Numbered from the stretch's first letter, positions 38,291 to 47,113 are shown. The stretch: DNA of 64,000 nt from an uncultured Clostridium sp. (GCA_900554565.1 USHX01000002.1:26097-90096); one strand, 5' to 3'. Program-made: numbers and translations. Notes: generated by a model from the sequence alone, not told the origin.

Positions 38291-38333
38291 TTTTACATCC
38301 ATCCTTTTGACATAATGATTATACTATATAAAA

Positions 38334-38347
38334 GTTGCATTTGCAAC
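38334..38347. promoter_or_regulatory. Palindromic operator, copy 1 (upstream of the Crp/Fnr gene)
   Basis: GTTGCATTTGCAAC (GTTGCA-TT-TGCAAC). It lies about 45 bp upstream of the regulator start; with a minus-strand -10 at 38323-38318 its centre would be near -30, a position expected for autorepression. Confidence 0.6.
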
Positions 38348-38394
38348 AAAATATTTTTATGAAATAGCATGTAGATATTGTTATATTATATCTA

Positions 38395-38579
38395 TCTAAT
38401 CTTAGAAACATAAGCTTTTTATGAAGTTTTGAATGCGCATGAAAAAATTTTAGAAATTCTTTGAAATTTTATGGAAAGAGTTCACTTTAGTGGAAGGGTG
38501 CCATAAAATAAAATAGAATTTCTTAAATTTTGTAATAAGCCGAAAAGCTGAATAAAAAGCTTATGTTTCTAAGATTAGA
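38395..38579. repeat. 185-bp element with perfect 28-bp terminal inverted repeats
   Basis: Positions 38395-38422 and 38552-38579 are exact reverse complements (core ATCTTAGAAACATAAGCTTT). Between them, a shorter pair (ATTTTATGG near 38468 and CCATAAAAT near 38500) nests inside, so the element could fold into one long interrupted hairpin with a loop near TTCACTTTAGTGGAA. No ORF is present. It may be a MITE-like element or a structured RNA; it lies between the two operators. Confidence 0.6.
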
Positions 38580-38704
38580 GGAAAATAAATTAAGAATAAA
38601 AAACAGAAACGCTTTTGTAATATTTTTGTAACATAATTGTAACAAACGACAAAAACCTACAACGAAGCAAGCTAAAAAAATAAAAAAAAACATTTTAATA
38701 AAAA

Positions 38705-38745
38705 GTTGCATTTGCAACAGAAAAAGAAAAAACTTGATATATAAT
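38705..38745 (+). promoter_or_regulatory. nrdD promoter with palindromic operator, copy 2
   Basis: GTTGCATTTGCAAC at 38705-38718 and TATAAT at 38740-38745 with no recognisable -35 box. The operator centre is about 40 bp upstream of the expected transcription start, the classic site of a class II activated Crp/Fnr promoter. Confidence 0.6.
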
Positions 38746-38789
38746 AAACACATACAAAAACAAAACACACAAATAGGGGGAAATGTAAA

Positions 38790-40916
38790 ATGAAAGTCAT
38801 TAAAAGAGATGGAAGAGCTGTAGACTTTGACAGAGAAAAGGTAAGAATAGCAATTGACAAAGCAAACAAAGAAGTAAGACCACGTGAAAGAGCAACAAAA
38901 GAAGAAATTAAAGAAATAATCGAGTATATTGAAGAGCTATCAAAAAAGAGAATACTAGTAGAAGACATACAAGATATCATTGAAGAAAAATTAATGGAAT
39001 TTCAAAAATATGAATTATCTAAAAAATACATAGTATATAGATATACAAGAGCATTAGTAAGAAAACAAAACACAACAGATGAATCAATATTAGGATTAAT
39101 AAGAAACGAAAACAAAGAATTAGCAGAAGAAAACTCAAATAAAAATACGATGCTTGCATCAACACAAAGAGATTATATTGCAGGAGAAGTATCAAGAGAC
39201 TTAACAAAAAGAATGTTATTACCTGAAAAAATATCAAAAGCACATGAAGAAGGAATTTTACATTTTCACGATGCAGATTATTTTGTACAACCAATATTTA
39301 ACTGTTGCTTAGTAGATATAGGAAACATGTTAGACAATGGAACAGTAATGAACGGAAAAATGATAGAAAGCCCAAAAAGCTTCCAAGTAGCATGTACTGT
39401 TACAACACAAATTATTGCAGCAGTTGCAAGTAACCAATATGGTGGACAATCTGTAGATATGATTCACTTAGGAAAATATTTAAGAAAAAGTTATGATAAA
39501 TTTAGAAAAGAAATAGAAACAAAATACAAAGGTAAAATAAGAGAAGATGTTATAGAAGATTTAGTACAAACAAGACTAAAAGCAGAATTAAAAGCAGGTG
39601 TACAAACAATTCAATATCAAATAAACACATTGATGACAACAAACGGACAATCTCCATTTGTAACCCTATTTTTACACTTAGAAGAAAAAGATCCATACAT
39701 AAAAGAAAATGCAATGATAATTGAAGAAATATTACGCCAAAGATATGAAGGAATAAAAAATGAAGCAGGAATATATGTAACACCAGCATTCCCAAAACTA
39801 GTATATGTACTAGATGAATTTAATAGCTTAAAAGGTGGAAAATACGACTATTTAACAAAGTTGGCTGTTAAATGTTCTTCAAAAAGAATGTATCCAGATT
39901 ATATTTCAGCAAAAAAAATGCGTGAAAATTATGAAGGAAATGTATTTAGTCCAATGGGTTGCAGAAGTTTCTTATCACCATGGAAAGATGAAAATGGAAA
40001 CTATAAATTTGAAGGAAGATTTAATCAAGGTGTTGTAAGTATAAACCTTCCACAAATTGGAATTATTGCAGAAGGTGATGAAGAAAAATTCTGGAAATTA
40101 TTTGATGAAAGACTAGAACTATGCAAAGAAGCCTTAATGTGTAGACATTATGCATTATTAGGAACACATTCAGATATAAGCCCAATTCACTGGCAATATG
40201 GTGCAATAGCAAGACTTAAGAAAGGTGAAAAAATAGATAAATTACTTTATGGCGGATATTCAACAATGTCATTAGGATATATAGGAATATATGAATTAAC
40301 AAAATTAATGACAGGTGAATCACATACAAGCCCAGTAGGTCATGAATTTGCATTAAAAGTTATGAAACATTTACAAGAAACTGCAGCAAAATGGAAAAAA
40401 GAAACAAATATCGGATTTGCATTATATGGAACACCGGCAGAAAGTTTATGCTACAGATTTGCAAGAATAGATAAAGAAAAATTTGGAACAATAAAAGATG
40501 TTACAGATAAAGGATTTTACACAAATTCATACCATGTTGATGTTAGAGAAAAAATAGATGCATTTGAAAAACTAAAATTTGAAAGTGAATTCCAAGACAT
40601 GTCAACAGGTGGAGCTATTTCATATATTGAAATACCAAATATGAGTAAAAATATAACAGCATTAGAATCAGTAGTAAAATTCATTTATGAAAATATCCAA
40701 TATGCAGAATTCAATACAAAATCAGATTATTGCCATGTTTGTGGATTTGATGGAGAAATAGTTTTAAATAAAGATAATGAATGGGAATGTCCAAACTGTG
40801 GAAATAAAGATCATAATAAAATGACAGTAGTTAGAAGAACTTGCGGTTATTTAGGAGAAAATTTCTGGAATGTTGGAAAAACAAAAGAAATAAAACAAAG
40901 AGTTTTACATTTATAA
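38790..40916 (+). CDS. nrdD: Anaerobic ribonucleoside-triphosphate reductase
   Basis: NrdD is the class III, oxygen-sensitive reductase that makes dNTPs using a glycyl radical. The N-terminal ATP-cone is KVIKRDGRAVDFDREKV; catalytic segments include FHDADYFVQPIFNCCLVD, GCRSFLSPW and the C-terminal zinc site (CHVCGF, CPNCGN) followed by the glycyl-radical loop RTCGYLGENFWN. Length 708 residues is normal. GGGGG precedes the ATG. The activase gene nrdG is not adjacent, which is unusual; it must be elsewhere. Regulation by the divergent Crp/Fnr protein is inferred from the shared operator. Confidence 0.96.
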   Translation: MKVIKRDGRAVDFDREKVRIAIDKANKEVRPRERATKEEIKEIIEYIEELSKKRILVEDIQDIIEEKLMEFQKYELSKKYIVYRYTRALVRKQNTTDESILGLIRNENKELAEENSNKNTMLASTQRDYIAGEVSRDLTKRMLLPEKISKAHEEGILHFHDADYFVQPIFNCCLVDIGNMLDNGTVMNGKMIESPKSFQVACTVTTQIIAAVASNQYGGQSVDMIHLGKYLRKSYDKFRKEIETKYKGKIREDVIEDLVQTRLKAELKAGVQTIQYQINTLMTTNGQSPFVTLFLHLEEKDPYIKENAMIIEEILRQRYEGIKNEAGIYVTPAFPKLVYVLDEFNSLKGGKYDYLTKLAVKCSSKRMYPDYISAKKMRENYEGNVFSPMGCRSFLSPWKDENGNYKFEGRFNQGVVSINLPQIGIIAEGDEEKFWKLFDERLELCKEALMCRHYALLGTHSDISPIHWQYGAIARLKKGEKIDKLLYGGYSTMSLGYIGIYELTKLMTGESHTSPVGHEFALKVMKHLQETAAKWKKETNIGFALYGTPAESLCYRFARIDKEKFGTIKDVTDKGFYTNSYHVDVREKIDAFEKLKFESEFQDMSTGGAISYIEIPNMSKNITALESVVKFIYENIQYAEFNTKSDYCHVCGFDGEIVLNKDNEWECPNCGNKDHNKMTVVRRTCGYLGENFWNVGKTKEIKQRVLHL

Positions 40917-40917
40917 A

Positions 40918-40955
40918 AAGTAAAAATGTCACATTTAGTGGCATTTTTTACTTTA
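40918..40955 (+). terminator. Intrinsic terminator of nrdD
   Basis: AAAGTAAAAATGTCAC pairs with GTGGCATTTTTTACTTT (one bulge), loop ATTTA. Confidence 0.75.
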
Positions 40956-40980
40956 AGATAGATTTTTTAATAATATTTCG

Positions 40981-41035
40981 TGTCGAATTTTGTTGAAAAA
41001 ACTTGAAAAATACAGTATAATAAATATATTCGACA
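40981..41035 (+). promoter_or_regulatory. Promoter of the HNH gene flanked by an 8-bp inverted repeat
   Basis: TTGAAA (40993-40998), 17-bp spacer, TATAAT (41016-41021). TGTCGAAT at 40981-40988 and ATTCGACA at 41028-41035 are exact inverted copies on both sides, suggesting an operator pair or hairpin. Confidence 0.55.
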
Positions 41036-41050
41036 TAAGGAGGTACTACA

Positions 41051-41722
41051 ATGATTATTGATTTACCTGAAAAATTTACCCATACCAATAAGAATGGAGA
41101 GAAATTAGCCTATATTGATGAAGAGCGGATTCTAGAAATGAAGAATTGTGTATCTTTTAAAGGCTTAATGAAAGAGATAACATATGCTATAAAAGGCAGC
41201 AAGATATGTTATTATTGTGGCAAAAAGCTAAAAGAAGGGGAAGTTAGTCCGGACCATGCAATTCCACAAGACATTGGTGGACCTACAATCCCTAATAATT
41301 TATATCCATCCTGTTCAGCATGCAATAGTGAAAAGTCGAATTTGTTGTTGCAACAATATTTAGAATTTAGAACTATTGATGATGGGAGAGAAAGAAAAGA
41401 ATACAGAAAAAAATGTTTATCTGAGAATGAGCTTCTAAAACATATTAGTCTTTCTAAATTGCTAGGTGGTGATATGGTAACATATATGCAGCTTTCTGAT
41501 ATTAAGTTGTTAAAAGCTCAAAGAAAGCATACAGAATATCATTATAAGAAATACGCAGAAATCGAAAGGTTTTATGAAACATATAATAGATTGAAAAAAC
41601 CTATTATAGTTGATAGAAACTTAAAACTTTTAGGTGGGTTTATTTCTTTAATGTTTGCTAAAGAGTATGGAATAAAAACAGTTCCTGTTATCATCTTAGA
41701 AAATGTTGAAATTATCAAATAA
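41051..41722 (+). CDS. HNH endonuclease-like protein with ParB-like C-terminal segment
   Basis: The 223-residue protein has a zinc-type HNH motif: CYYCGKKL, then DHAIPQDIGGP (His of HNH), NNLYPSCSACNSEKS (about residues 56-100). The C-terminal KKPIIVDRNLKLLGGFISLM and KTVPVIIL stretch (about 177-218) resembles the N-terminal part of ParB/Srx nucleases, where such a phrase binds nucleotide. The combination suggests a stand-alone DNA-processing or defence-type gene, but no partner is adjacent. It has an in-frame CGG followed by A (GAG CGG ATT) that is clearly read as Arg. Codon use is less extreme than in neighbours, so it could be acquired. Confidence 0.75.
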   Translation: MIIDLPEKFTHTNKNGEKLAYIDEERILEMKNCVSFKGLMKEITYAIKGSKICYYCGKKLKEGEVSPDHAIPQDIGGPTIPNNLYPSCSACNSEKSNLLLQQYLEFRTIDDGRERKEYRKKCLSENELLKHISLSKLLGGDMVTYMQLSDIKLLKAQRKHTEYHYKKYAEIERFYETYNRLKKPIIVDRNLKLLGGFISLMFAKEYGIKTVPVIILENVEIIK

Positions 41723-41749
41723 AATAATTTCAGAAATATGGGTAAATAG

Positions 41750-41782
41750 AAAAGGATTGCTTTAATTTGGCAATCCTTTTCA
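41750..41782 (+). terminator. Intrinsic terminator
   Basis: AAAAGGATTGC (41750-41760) pairs with GCAATCCTTTT (41770-41780). Confidence 0.8.
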
Positions 41783-41831
41783 ACTTTTAAGCTATTTAGT
41801 ATTGTTAGTAATTGTAGTAAAGATAGTAATG

Positions 41832-42587
41832 TTATTTATTTTCTTCAGATAAAAATCTATTTAATAATTGTTCTCTACATAAATTTTCAAAACTATCATC
41901 TAAACTTTCAAGTTTAATATCTTCATCTTTATATTTTCTTTTTAAACAATGTGTTATTATATAATCTGTCAATTCGGGATTTTTAGAAAGTAGGGGACCA
42001 TGCAAATATGTAGCAATAACATTATCTAAGAAAAATCCTTCTTTATTATCTCCAAATTTGTTTCCTTTTCCATAAAGTACATCTCCAAATGGAGTGTCAA
42101 TATCGTATGTTTGTCCACCATGATTGCAAAAACCAATTATTTTAGTTTCTTTACCATCTAACATTGTTGAAATAACAATATTTCCGATACATCTTTTCTT
42201 TCTATCTGCAATTGCTTCTGTGTAATAAGGGAAAACTTCCAAGCCAGGAATTATATTTCCTTCAACACCTTTATAATATTTTCCAAATAACTGATAAGCT
42301 CCACAAATAAGTAAGAAAAATACTCCATTATCTACAGCTTCTTTTATATTATCTTTGTACTTTATTAAATCATCAGCTAAAATCCCTTGTTCTTGGTCAG
42401 CTCCGCCACCTGCAAAAACTAAGTCGTAATCACTAAAGTTAGGAGCTTCATCACCGATAGAATATGGAGTTATAGAAGCTTTTATTCCACGTTTTTCTAA
42501 TCTATAACGCAATACTTGAATATTTCCAAAATCACCATAAAGTTCTAGTAAATCTGGATATAAATATAATATTTTTAATTCTTTCAT
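41832..42587 (-). CDS. gatD: Lipid II isoglutaminyl synthase, glutaminase subunit GatD
   Basis: GatD hydrolyses glutamine and passes ammonia to MurT, which amidates D-Glu of lipid II to D-isoglutamine. The class I amidotransferase fold is seen: LYLYPDLLELYGDFGNI at the start, nucleophile Cys in LLICGAYQLFG at about residue 94, and the His in ATYLHGPLLSKNP. The NHGGQTYD segment is also typical. Length 251 residues, normal. It follows murT by 20 bp in an operon, as in other Gram-positives. Confidence 0.94.
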   Translation of the reverse strand: MKELKILYLYPDLLELYGDFGNIQVLRYRLEKRGIKASITPYSIGDEAPNFSDYDLVFAGGGADQEQGILADDLIKYKDNIKEAVDNGVFFLLICGAYQLFGKYYKGVEGNIIPGLEVFPYYTEAIADRKKRCIGNIVISTMLDGKETKIIGFCNHGGQTYDIDTPFGDVLYGKGNKFGDNKEGFFLDNVIATYLHGPLLSKNPELTDYIITHCLKRKYKDEDIKLESLDDSFENLCREQLLNRFLSEENK

Positions 42588-42607
42588 AATTGTAATACTC
42601 CTTTCAT

Positions 42608-43925
42608 TTAAACTTTAAGACCTAATGCTTTTCTAGTTGGTTGAAGTGATGTGTAGTTTGCAATAACATATTTTTTCTTGTTATTAGAATATAAGCTTTT
42701 TACAGCTTCATCTAAATCTAAATATGGTTCTATTTTGTTTGCATCAAATCCAGAAGTTTTAATTCTTATTGCGATATCATAAGCTCTTTTGCCAGAAGTT
42801 ACAATTCTTGAAACATTATTTAAATTGTCAAAATTGATATCCCAGATCCAAGAAACGTCAAATCCATCTGCCATATTGTCATTTAAAACAAATAGTAATT
42901 CTTTTTCATCATCATCTTCATTTAATATTCGTAAGCTTACATTTGCACCAGTTGGATTTTTTGCTAAATTTATAACTGTTGGGACATTTTTAATTTGTAC
43001 TTCTTCAAGTCTACCATTGTTTAAAACAAAGTTTGATAAAGCTTTTTGAATAAATTCAGTTTCAATATTGTATAAACTTACACATGCAATAACTGCAACA
43101 AAATTGTAAATGTTATAAATACTGTTAAATCTAATTTTATATTCTATATTATCAACTTTAAAAGTTCTATTTTTTAAGTCAATATCTGTTCCTAATTTAT
43201 ATATTTCGTTTTTACCATAATTACAGTTGGGGCATTTGAATTTTCCTATATGTGAATATTGATAATATTCATATTCTAGTCTAGTAGAACAGAATGGGCA
43301 GAATTTACCTTCACCAGCTTCTTTTAAATTTGGAGTTGCAAATTCATATTTTTCTACACTAAAGTATTTTACATTTTTATTGTTAGGATTAGCTTTTCCA
43401 AGTCTTGCAACATTTGGGTCATCATTATTTAAAATTAGATTTCCATTATATGTTTTTAAAAATTCATTTATTCTAAGAATTAAAGATTCAACTTCACCGT
43501 TTCTATCTAATTGGTCTCTGAAAAAATCTAATATAACTAAAGTGTCTAATCTGAAATCTTTAAACACAACAGGTACATAACCTTCATCAACTTCAAAAAC
43601 TAAGTAATCAGCTTTGATTTTTCCTGTTAGTGTACAATTTTTTAATATTGTTGAAAGTATACCAGTTTCCATATTGTTGCCTTCTGTATTGCTCAAAACT
43701 TTTTTACCAGCAGTTTTTAATACATGTCCAATTGCATTGTTTGTCATAGTTTTGCCATTTGTTGCAGTAACTGCAATTACAGGACAATCAACTTTAAAAT
43801 ATTTGAATATATCTCTATCCCAGTCATATGCAATTTTTCCTAGGAAATTTCCGCCCATGTTTACCACAAATTTTTAAAATTAAATTTAAGATTTTCATTG
43901 CTAAAATTATAAAGAAATCTTTCAT
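42608..43925 (-). CDS. murT: Lipid II isoglutaminyl synthase subunit MurT, with a +1 CGGA shift near its start
   Basis: MurT is a Mur-ligase-like ATPase that amidates lipid II with GatD. ATNGKT (P-loop), the four-Cys zinc ribbon (CPFCSTRL, CPNCNYG) and the C-terminal DUF1727 region (LAKNPTGANVSLR, DGFDVSWIWD) are present. The main frame opens only at 43867 and lacks a proper start. In another frame, ATG 43925 (with GGTGAT upstream) begins a hydrophobic N-terminus ending GKHG, then meets CGG at 43853-43851 and a stop nine codons later. Skipping the C gives GGNFLGKIA, the conserved N-terminal MurT motif. The joined length, about 438 residues, is normal. Confidence 0.85.
43850..43853 (-). other. 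CGGA +1 frameshift site in murT
   Basis: Minus strand zero frame reads CAT GGG CGG AAA TTT; the +1 frame reads GGG, skip C, GGA AAT TTC CTA GGA AAA, giving HGGNFLGK. The upstream frame is short (about 34 codons) and easy to miss. Confidence 0.7.
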
Positions 43926-44079
43926 ATTATCACCATCTTTTCTCATGTTTTTGCCTATTATATCATACTGAAAAAACAAGGGCAATTAAAATACAAAATT
44001 TGATTTTATTTTTTTAGTATAGTAAAATATGAGAAGATATTTAAAATTTTAAGTCAAAAATAGGGAGAATGAAAGTACT

Positions 44080-44868
44080 ATGAAATATTTAAATAATGAA
44101 AAAATTGAAAAAGTAAAATTGGATAAAAATAATATGTATGTTGTAATAGATTTTGATAGAACAATAACATCAAATGAAAGTACAGACTCTTGGGATGCTA
44201 CAGGATTAGAATTAGGGGAAGAGTTTAACAAAAAATTGGGTGATTTATATAAAAAATATAGGCCTGTTGAATTAGATTATACAATTACATTTAAAGAGAA
44301 AAACAAAGCTATGGAAAAGTGGTATCATGAATGTATGGATTTATATTATGCATATGGGCTAACAAAGGAAAAGCTAGAGAAGTCAATAGAAAAAAGTAAT
44401 ATGATTTTTAGAAAAAGCGCAATAAAATTTTTAAAAGACATGGCAGATAAGGACATTCCTGTAATAATCTTATCAGCAGGTATAGGAAATGTTATTGAAA
44501 AAGTTTTAAGAGATAACAATTGCTTTTTAAAAAATATGTTTATAATAAGTAATTTTATAAAATTCGACAAAAATGGCAATATGGAAGAGTTTGAAGACAA
44601 TATTATACATACTTTAAATAAAACAATGAAAAGTCATTTGCCAGAAGAAATACAAAAGAAAGTTGATAATTTAGAATTTGCATTACTATTAGGAGATATG
44701 GTAGAAGATAAAAAAATGTTAGATGAGTCAAAATTAGAAAATTCAATTCTTGTTGGCTTTTTGAATGATAAAATTGAAGAAGATTTAGAAGTTTACAAGA
44801 AAAATTTTGATATTGTTTTAACTTGTGAAGATGCAACATTTGAAAGTGTAGAGAACCTTGTTTTTTAA
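44080..44868 (+). CDS. HAD phosphatase, pyrimidine 5'-nucleotidase (UMPH-1)-like
   Basis: The HAD nucleophile motif is VVIDFDRTITS at about residues 22-32. The VIILSAGIGNVIEKVL segment (motif II region) and the FIISNFIKFDKNG stretch closely follow the cytosolic pyrimidine 5'-nucleotidase family (UMPH-1/NT5C3), which dephosphorylates UMP and CMP and is better known in eukaryotes. The LLLGDMVEDKKM motif holds the metal-binding acidic residues. Length 262 residues. GGGAGA lies before the ATG. It is divergent from murT and convergent with the DUF4130 gene. Confidence 0.75.
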   Translation: MKYLNNEKIEKVKLDKNNMYVVIDFDRTITSNESTDSWDATGLELGEEFNKKLGDLYKKYRPVELDYTITFKEKNKAMEKWYHECMDLYYAYGLTKEKLEKSIEKSNMIFRKSAIKFLKDMADKDIPVIILSAGIGNVIEKVLRDNNCFLKNMFIISNFIKFDKNGNMEEFEDNIIHTLNKTMKSHLPEEIQKKVDNLEFALLLGDMVEDKKMLDESKLENSILVGFLNDKIEEDLEVYKKNFDIVLTCEDATFESVENLVF

Positions 44869-44877
44869 GGGTTCTCT
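44850..44877. terminator. Hairpin at the convergent gene ends
   Basis: AGAGAACCTT (44850-44859) pairs with AAGGGTTCTCT (44867-44877) with T6 in the loop. It spans both stop codons; the tail is not strongly T-rich, so termination is plausible, not certain. Confidence 0.4.
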
Positions 44878-45633
44878 ATCAAATCTTTCCAATATTTTTT
44901 AGGCATAAATTGCATTTGGCATTTTCTATTTGTTCGTTCTTTTATGGCTATTGTATTGAAAAATAGCTTCCATAATTCTTGATAACTTTTTTCATTATAA
45001 GATAATTCGAAATTGTCAGGGATATTAATCCCAGATGCATCTATAATTTTGTATTCTTTGTTTGAATATAAAAAACATAAATTTCTATTTTTATCATGTA
45101 TTATAAAATTCATAGATGGCATACGCCTTACAAAATGGTGACCTAAAGGTTCTAATATATTGTTATCTGGGTGTATAGAACTGTAACATAAATTTTCACC
45201 AATTTCTTGAAAACGTAAAAGACCTTTTAATTTATGACATTCGGCTAAAGCTCGTTTTCTCATATTTATTACTTTAAAGACATATGATGTTGTTAACATA
45301 TTATTTATTTGAGGTCCTATATCAAAACCATTGCAAACATATTTTAGTATATAAATTTCTTTGTCTGGAGTGTTTGACAAAAAGGCATTATAACTGTTAT
45401 ATAAAGCTTCATAGCAAATATTTTTTTCAATTCCATTAAATACTCTTTGGGCTTTTTCATAATCTGTTTCTATATATCCGTGTATGGTCTAAAAAATTTT
45501 CAATATAATTCTTATAGCAGTATATTTTTTGTGGCAGTGTTTTTTCTGTATAACATTTAAAAACAATTGTAAGAAAACCATAAAAAGTACCATCATATAA
45601 ATATGTTTTGTTTATAAGCTTCCAGTTAGACAT
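44865..45633 (-). CDS. DUF4130 (TIGR03915) protein, with a +1 CGGA shift site
   Basis: DUF4130 proteins are partners of the TIGR03916 radical-SAM enzyme and are thought to act in DNA modification or repair; the chemistry is unknown. The zero frame starts at ATG 45633 with AGGAGG (MSNWKLINKTYLYDGTFYGFL, the family N-terminus) and stops soon after CGG at 45480-45478. Skipping the C gives FLDHTGYIETDYEKAQRV and the frame continues to 44865 through YNAFLSNTPD, ILKYVC and LGHHFVRRMPSMNFIIHD. The joined length of about 255 residues is normal. The start overlaps the radical-SAM gene by 22 bp. Confidence 0.85.
45477..45480 (-). other. CGGA +1 frameshift site in the DUF4130 gene
   Basis: Minus strand zero frame reads CAT ACA CGG ATA TAT; the +1 frame reads ACA, skip C, GGA TAT ATA GAA ACA GAT, giving HTGYIETD. 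Confidence 0.75.
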
Positions 45634-46910
45634 TTTATTTTATCCTCCTTTGTCGGTTGTAATTTACTGAACAATGATAATTGTTCAAAATTCATTTGTG
45701 TATTTTGATTTCGTTCTTGATAAACAAGATTTGTTTCAATAAAGTTTTTATTAAAATCTAATGCTTTAGTATAATATTTTCCTTTACAGGTAATAAAGTA
45801 TTTTGCTCTTTTTAATACCACACCTAATTTCTTTAGAGCCTCAAAATCAAGCAAAAATGAACGCCTTGCACTTATTATCTTTTTAGCAGAAATAACACCA
45901 ATTCCAGGAACTCTAAGCAAAGTGTAATAATTGGCAGTATTTATTTCAACTGGAAAGTTTTCTATATGTCTTAAAGCCCAATCACATTTTGGATCCAAAA
46001 TATTATTAAAGTTAGGATTTTTTTCATCTAATAATTCATTTGCTTTAAAACCATAGAAACGTAATAACCAATCTGCTTGATATAAACGGTTTTCTCTAAG
46101 TAGTGGTGGTGATTCTAAAGTTGGTAAGTTTTTATCATTATTAACACTTATGTATGCTGAATAGTAAACTCTTTTTAAACTTAATTTGTTATATAATCCT
46201 TCAGAAAGTTTTAAAATTTTCAAATCACTTTCAGGTGTGGCACCTACAATCAATTGTGTTGTTTGACCAGCAGGAACAAATTTTGGCTTAAATCTATTTT
46301 TGTCTATTTTATTTTGTTTGATTCCATTTGATACATAGCTCATAGGTTCTAAAATTCCATCTTTTTCTTTTTGCGGAGCTAATAATTTTAAGCTGTTATT
46401 TGATGGGAGTTCTATGTTTATGCTCATTCTATCTACCATTTTTCCTAGCTTATCAATTAAATCTGGGCTAGAACCAGGGATGGTTTTACAATGAATATAT
46501 CCATTAAAATTATATTCATTTCTAAGTATTGATACAGTTTTTATTAAAAGTTCCATTGTGTAGTCTGGATTTTTGATAACTGCAGAACTTAAAAATAGAC
46601 CTTCTATGTAATTTCGTTTATAAAAATTTATTGTTAAATCTGCTACTTCTTGTGGTGTGAAAGTAGCTCTTTTTACTGAATTGCTACATCTGTTTATACA
46701 ATATTTACAGTCATATATACAACAATTAGTGAAAAGAATTTTTAATAAAGAAATACAGCGACCATCAGCACCCCAACTATGGCAAATTCCAGATGAATCT
46801 CCATTGCCAAGACCGCAATTTTTGTTTTTTCTAGAGCTTCCACTAGAACTACATGAAGCATCATATTTTGCAGAATCTGCAAGTATTTTTAGCTTTTCCA
46901 TTATATCCAT
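45612..46910 (-). CDS. Putative DNA modification/repair radical SAM protein (TIGR03916)
   Basis: The 432-residue protein has a radical-SAM cluster motif CCIYDCKYCINR at about residues 62-73 and a preceding glycine/serine-rich Cys segment (CSSSGSSRKNKNCG). A helix-hairpin-helix-like stretch near the C-terminus (YTLLRVPGIGVISAKKIISARR) suggests DNA contact. These are features of the family that always pairs with DUF4130. The genes overlap and are co-transcribed. AAT ATG start at 46910; the promoter region is shared with divergent trxB. Confidence 0.88.
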   Translation of the reverse strand: MDIMEKLKILADSAKYDASCSSSGSSRKNKNCGLGNGDSSGICHSWGADGRCISLLKILFTNCCIYDCKYCINRCSNSVKRATFTPQEVADLTINFYKRNYIEGLFLSSAVIKNPDYTMELLIKTVSILRNEYNFNGYIHCKTIPGSSPDLIDKLGKMVDRMSINIELPSNNSLKLLAPQKEKDGILEPMSYVSNGIKQNKIDKNRFKPKFVPAGQTTQLIVGATPESDLKILKLSEGLYNKLSLKRVYYSAYISVNNDKNLPTLESPPLLRENRLYQADWLLRFYGFKANELLDEKNPNFNNILDPKCDWALRHIENFPVEINTANYYTLLRVPGIGVISAKKIISARRSFLLDFEALKKLGVVLKRAKYFITCKGKYYTKALDFNKNFIETNLVYQERNQNTQMNFEQLSLFSKLQPTKEDKIKCLTGSL

Positions 46911-46988
46911 AATTTATTCACCTTACCAAACATTTGTGTTTATTATATCACAAAAAAACAAAAAGTCAAATATTTGTTTGCGAAAATA

Positions 46989-47017
46989 TTGAAAAAAGTG
47001 AATTAATATTGTATAAT
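46989..47017 (+). promoter_or_regulatory. Sigma-A promoter upstream of trxB
   Basis: TTGAAA (46989-46994), 17-bp spacer, TATAAT (47012-47017). Confidence 0.65.
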
Positions 47018-47021
47018 AGCC

Positions 47022-47056
47022 AAAAGCAATATTTATTATATATTATTGCTTTTTTT
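47022..47056 (+). terminator. Intrinsic terminator between the promoter and trxB (possible attenuator)
   Basis: AAAAGCAATA (47022-47031) pairs with TATTGCTTTT (47044-47053), T-run to 47056. No plus-strand gene ends here, so it would stop a very short leader transcript. Confidence 0.55.
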
Positions 47057-47113
47057 ATAGACTTTTTAACTCTTTTGTGATTAAATATAGAAAATTAAAT
47101 GAAGGTGAAATAT

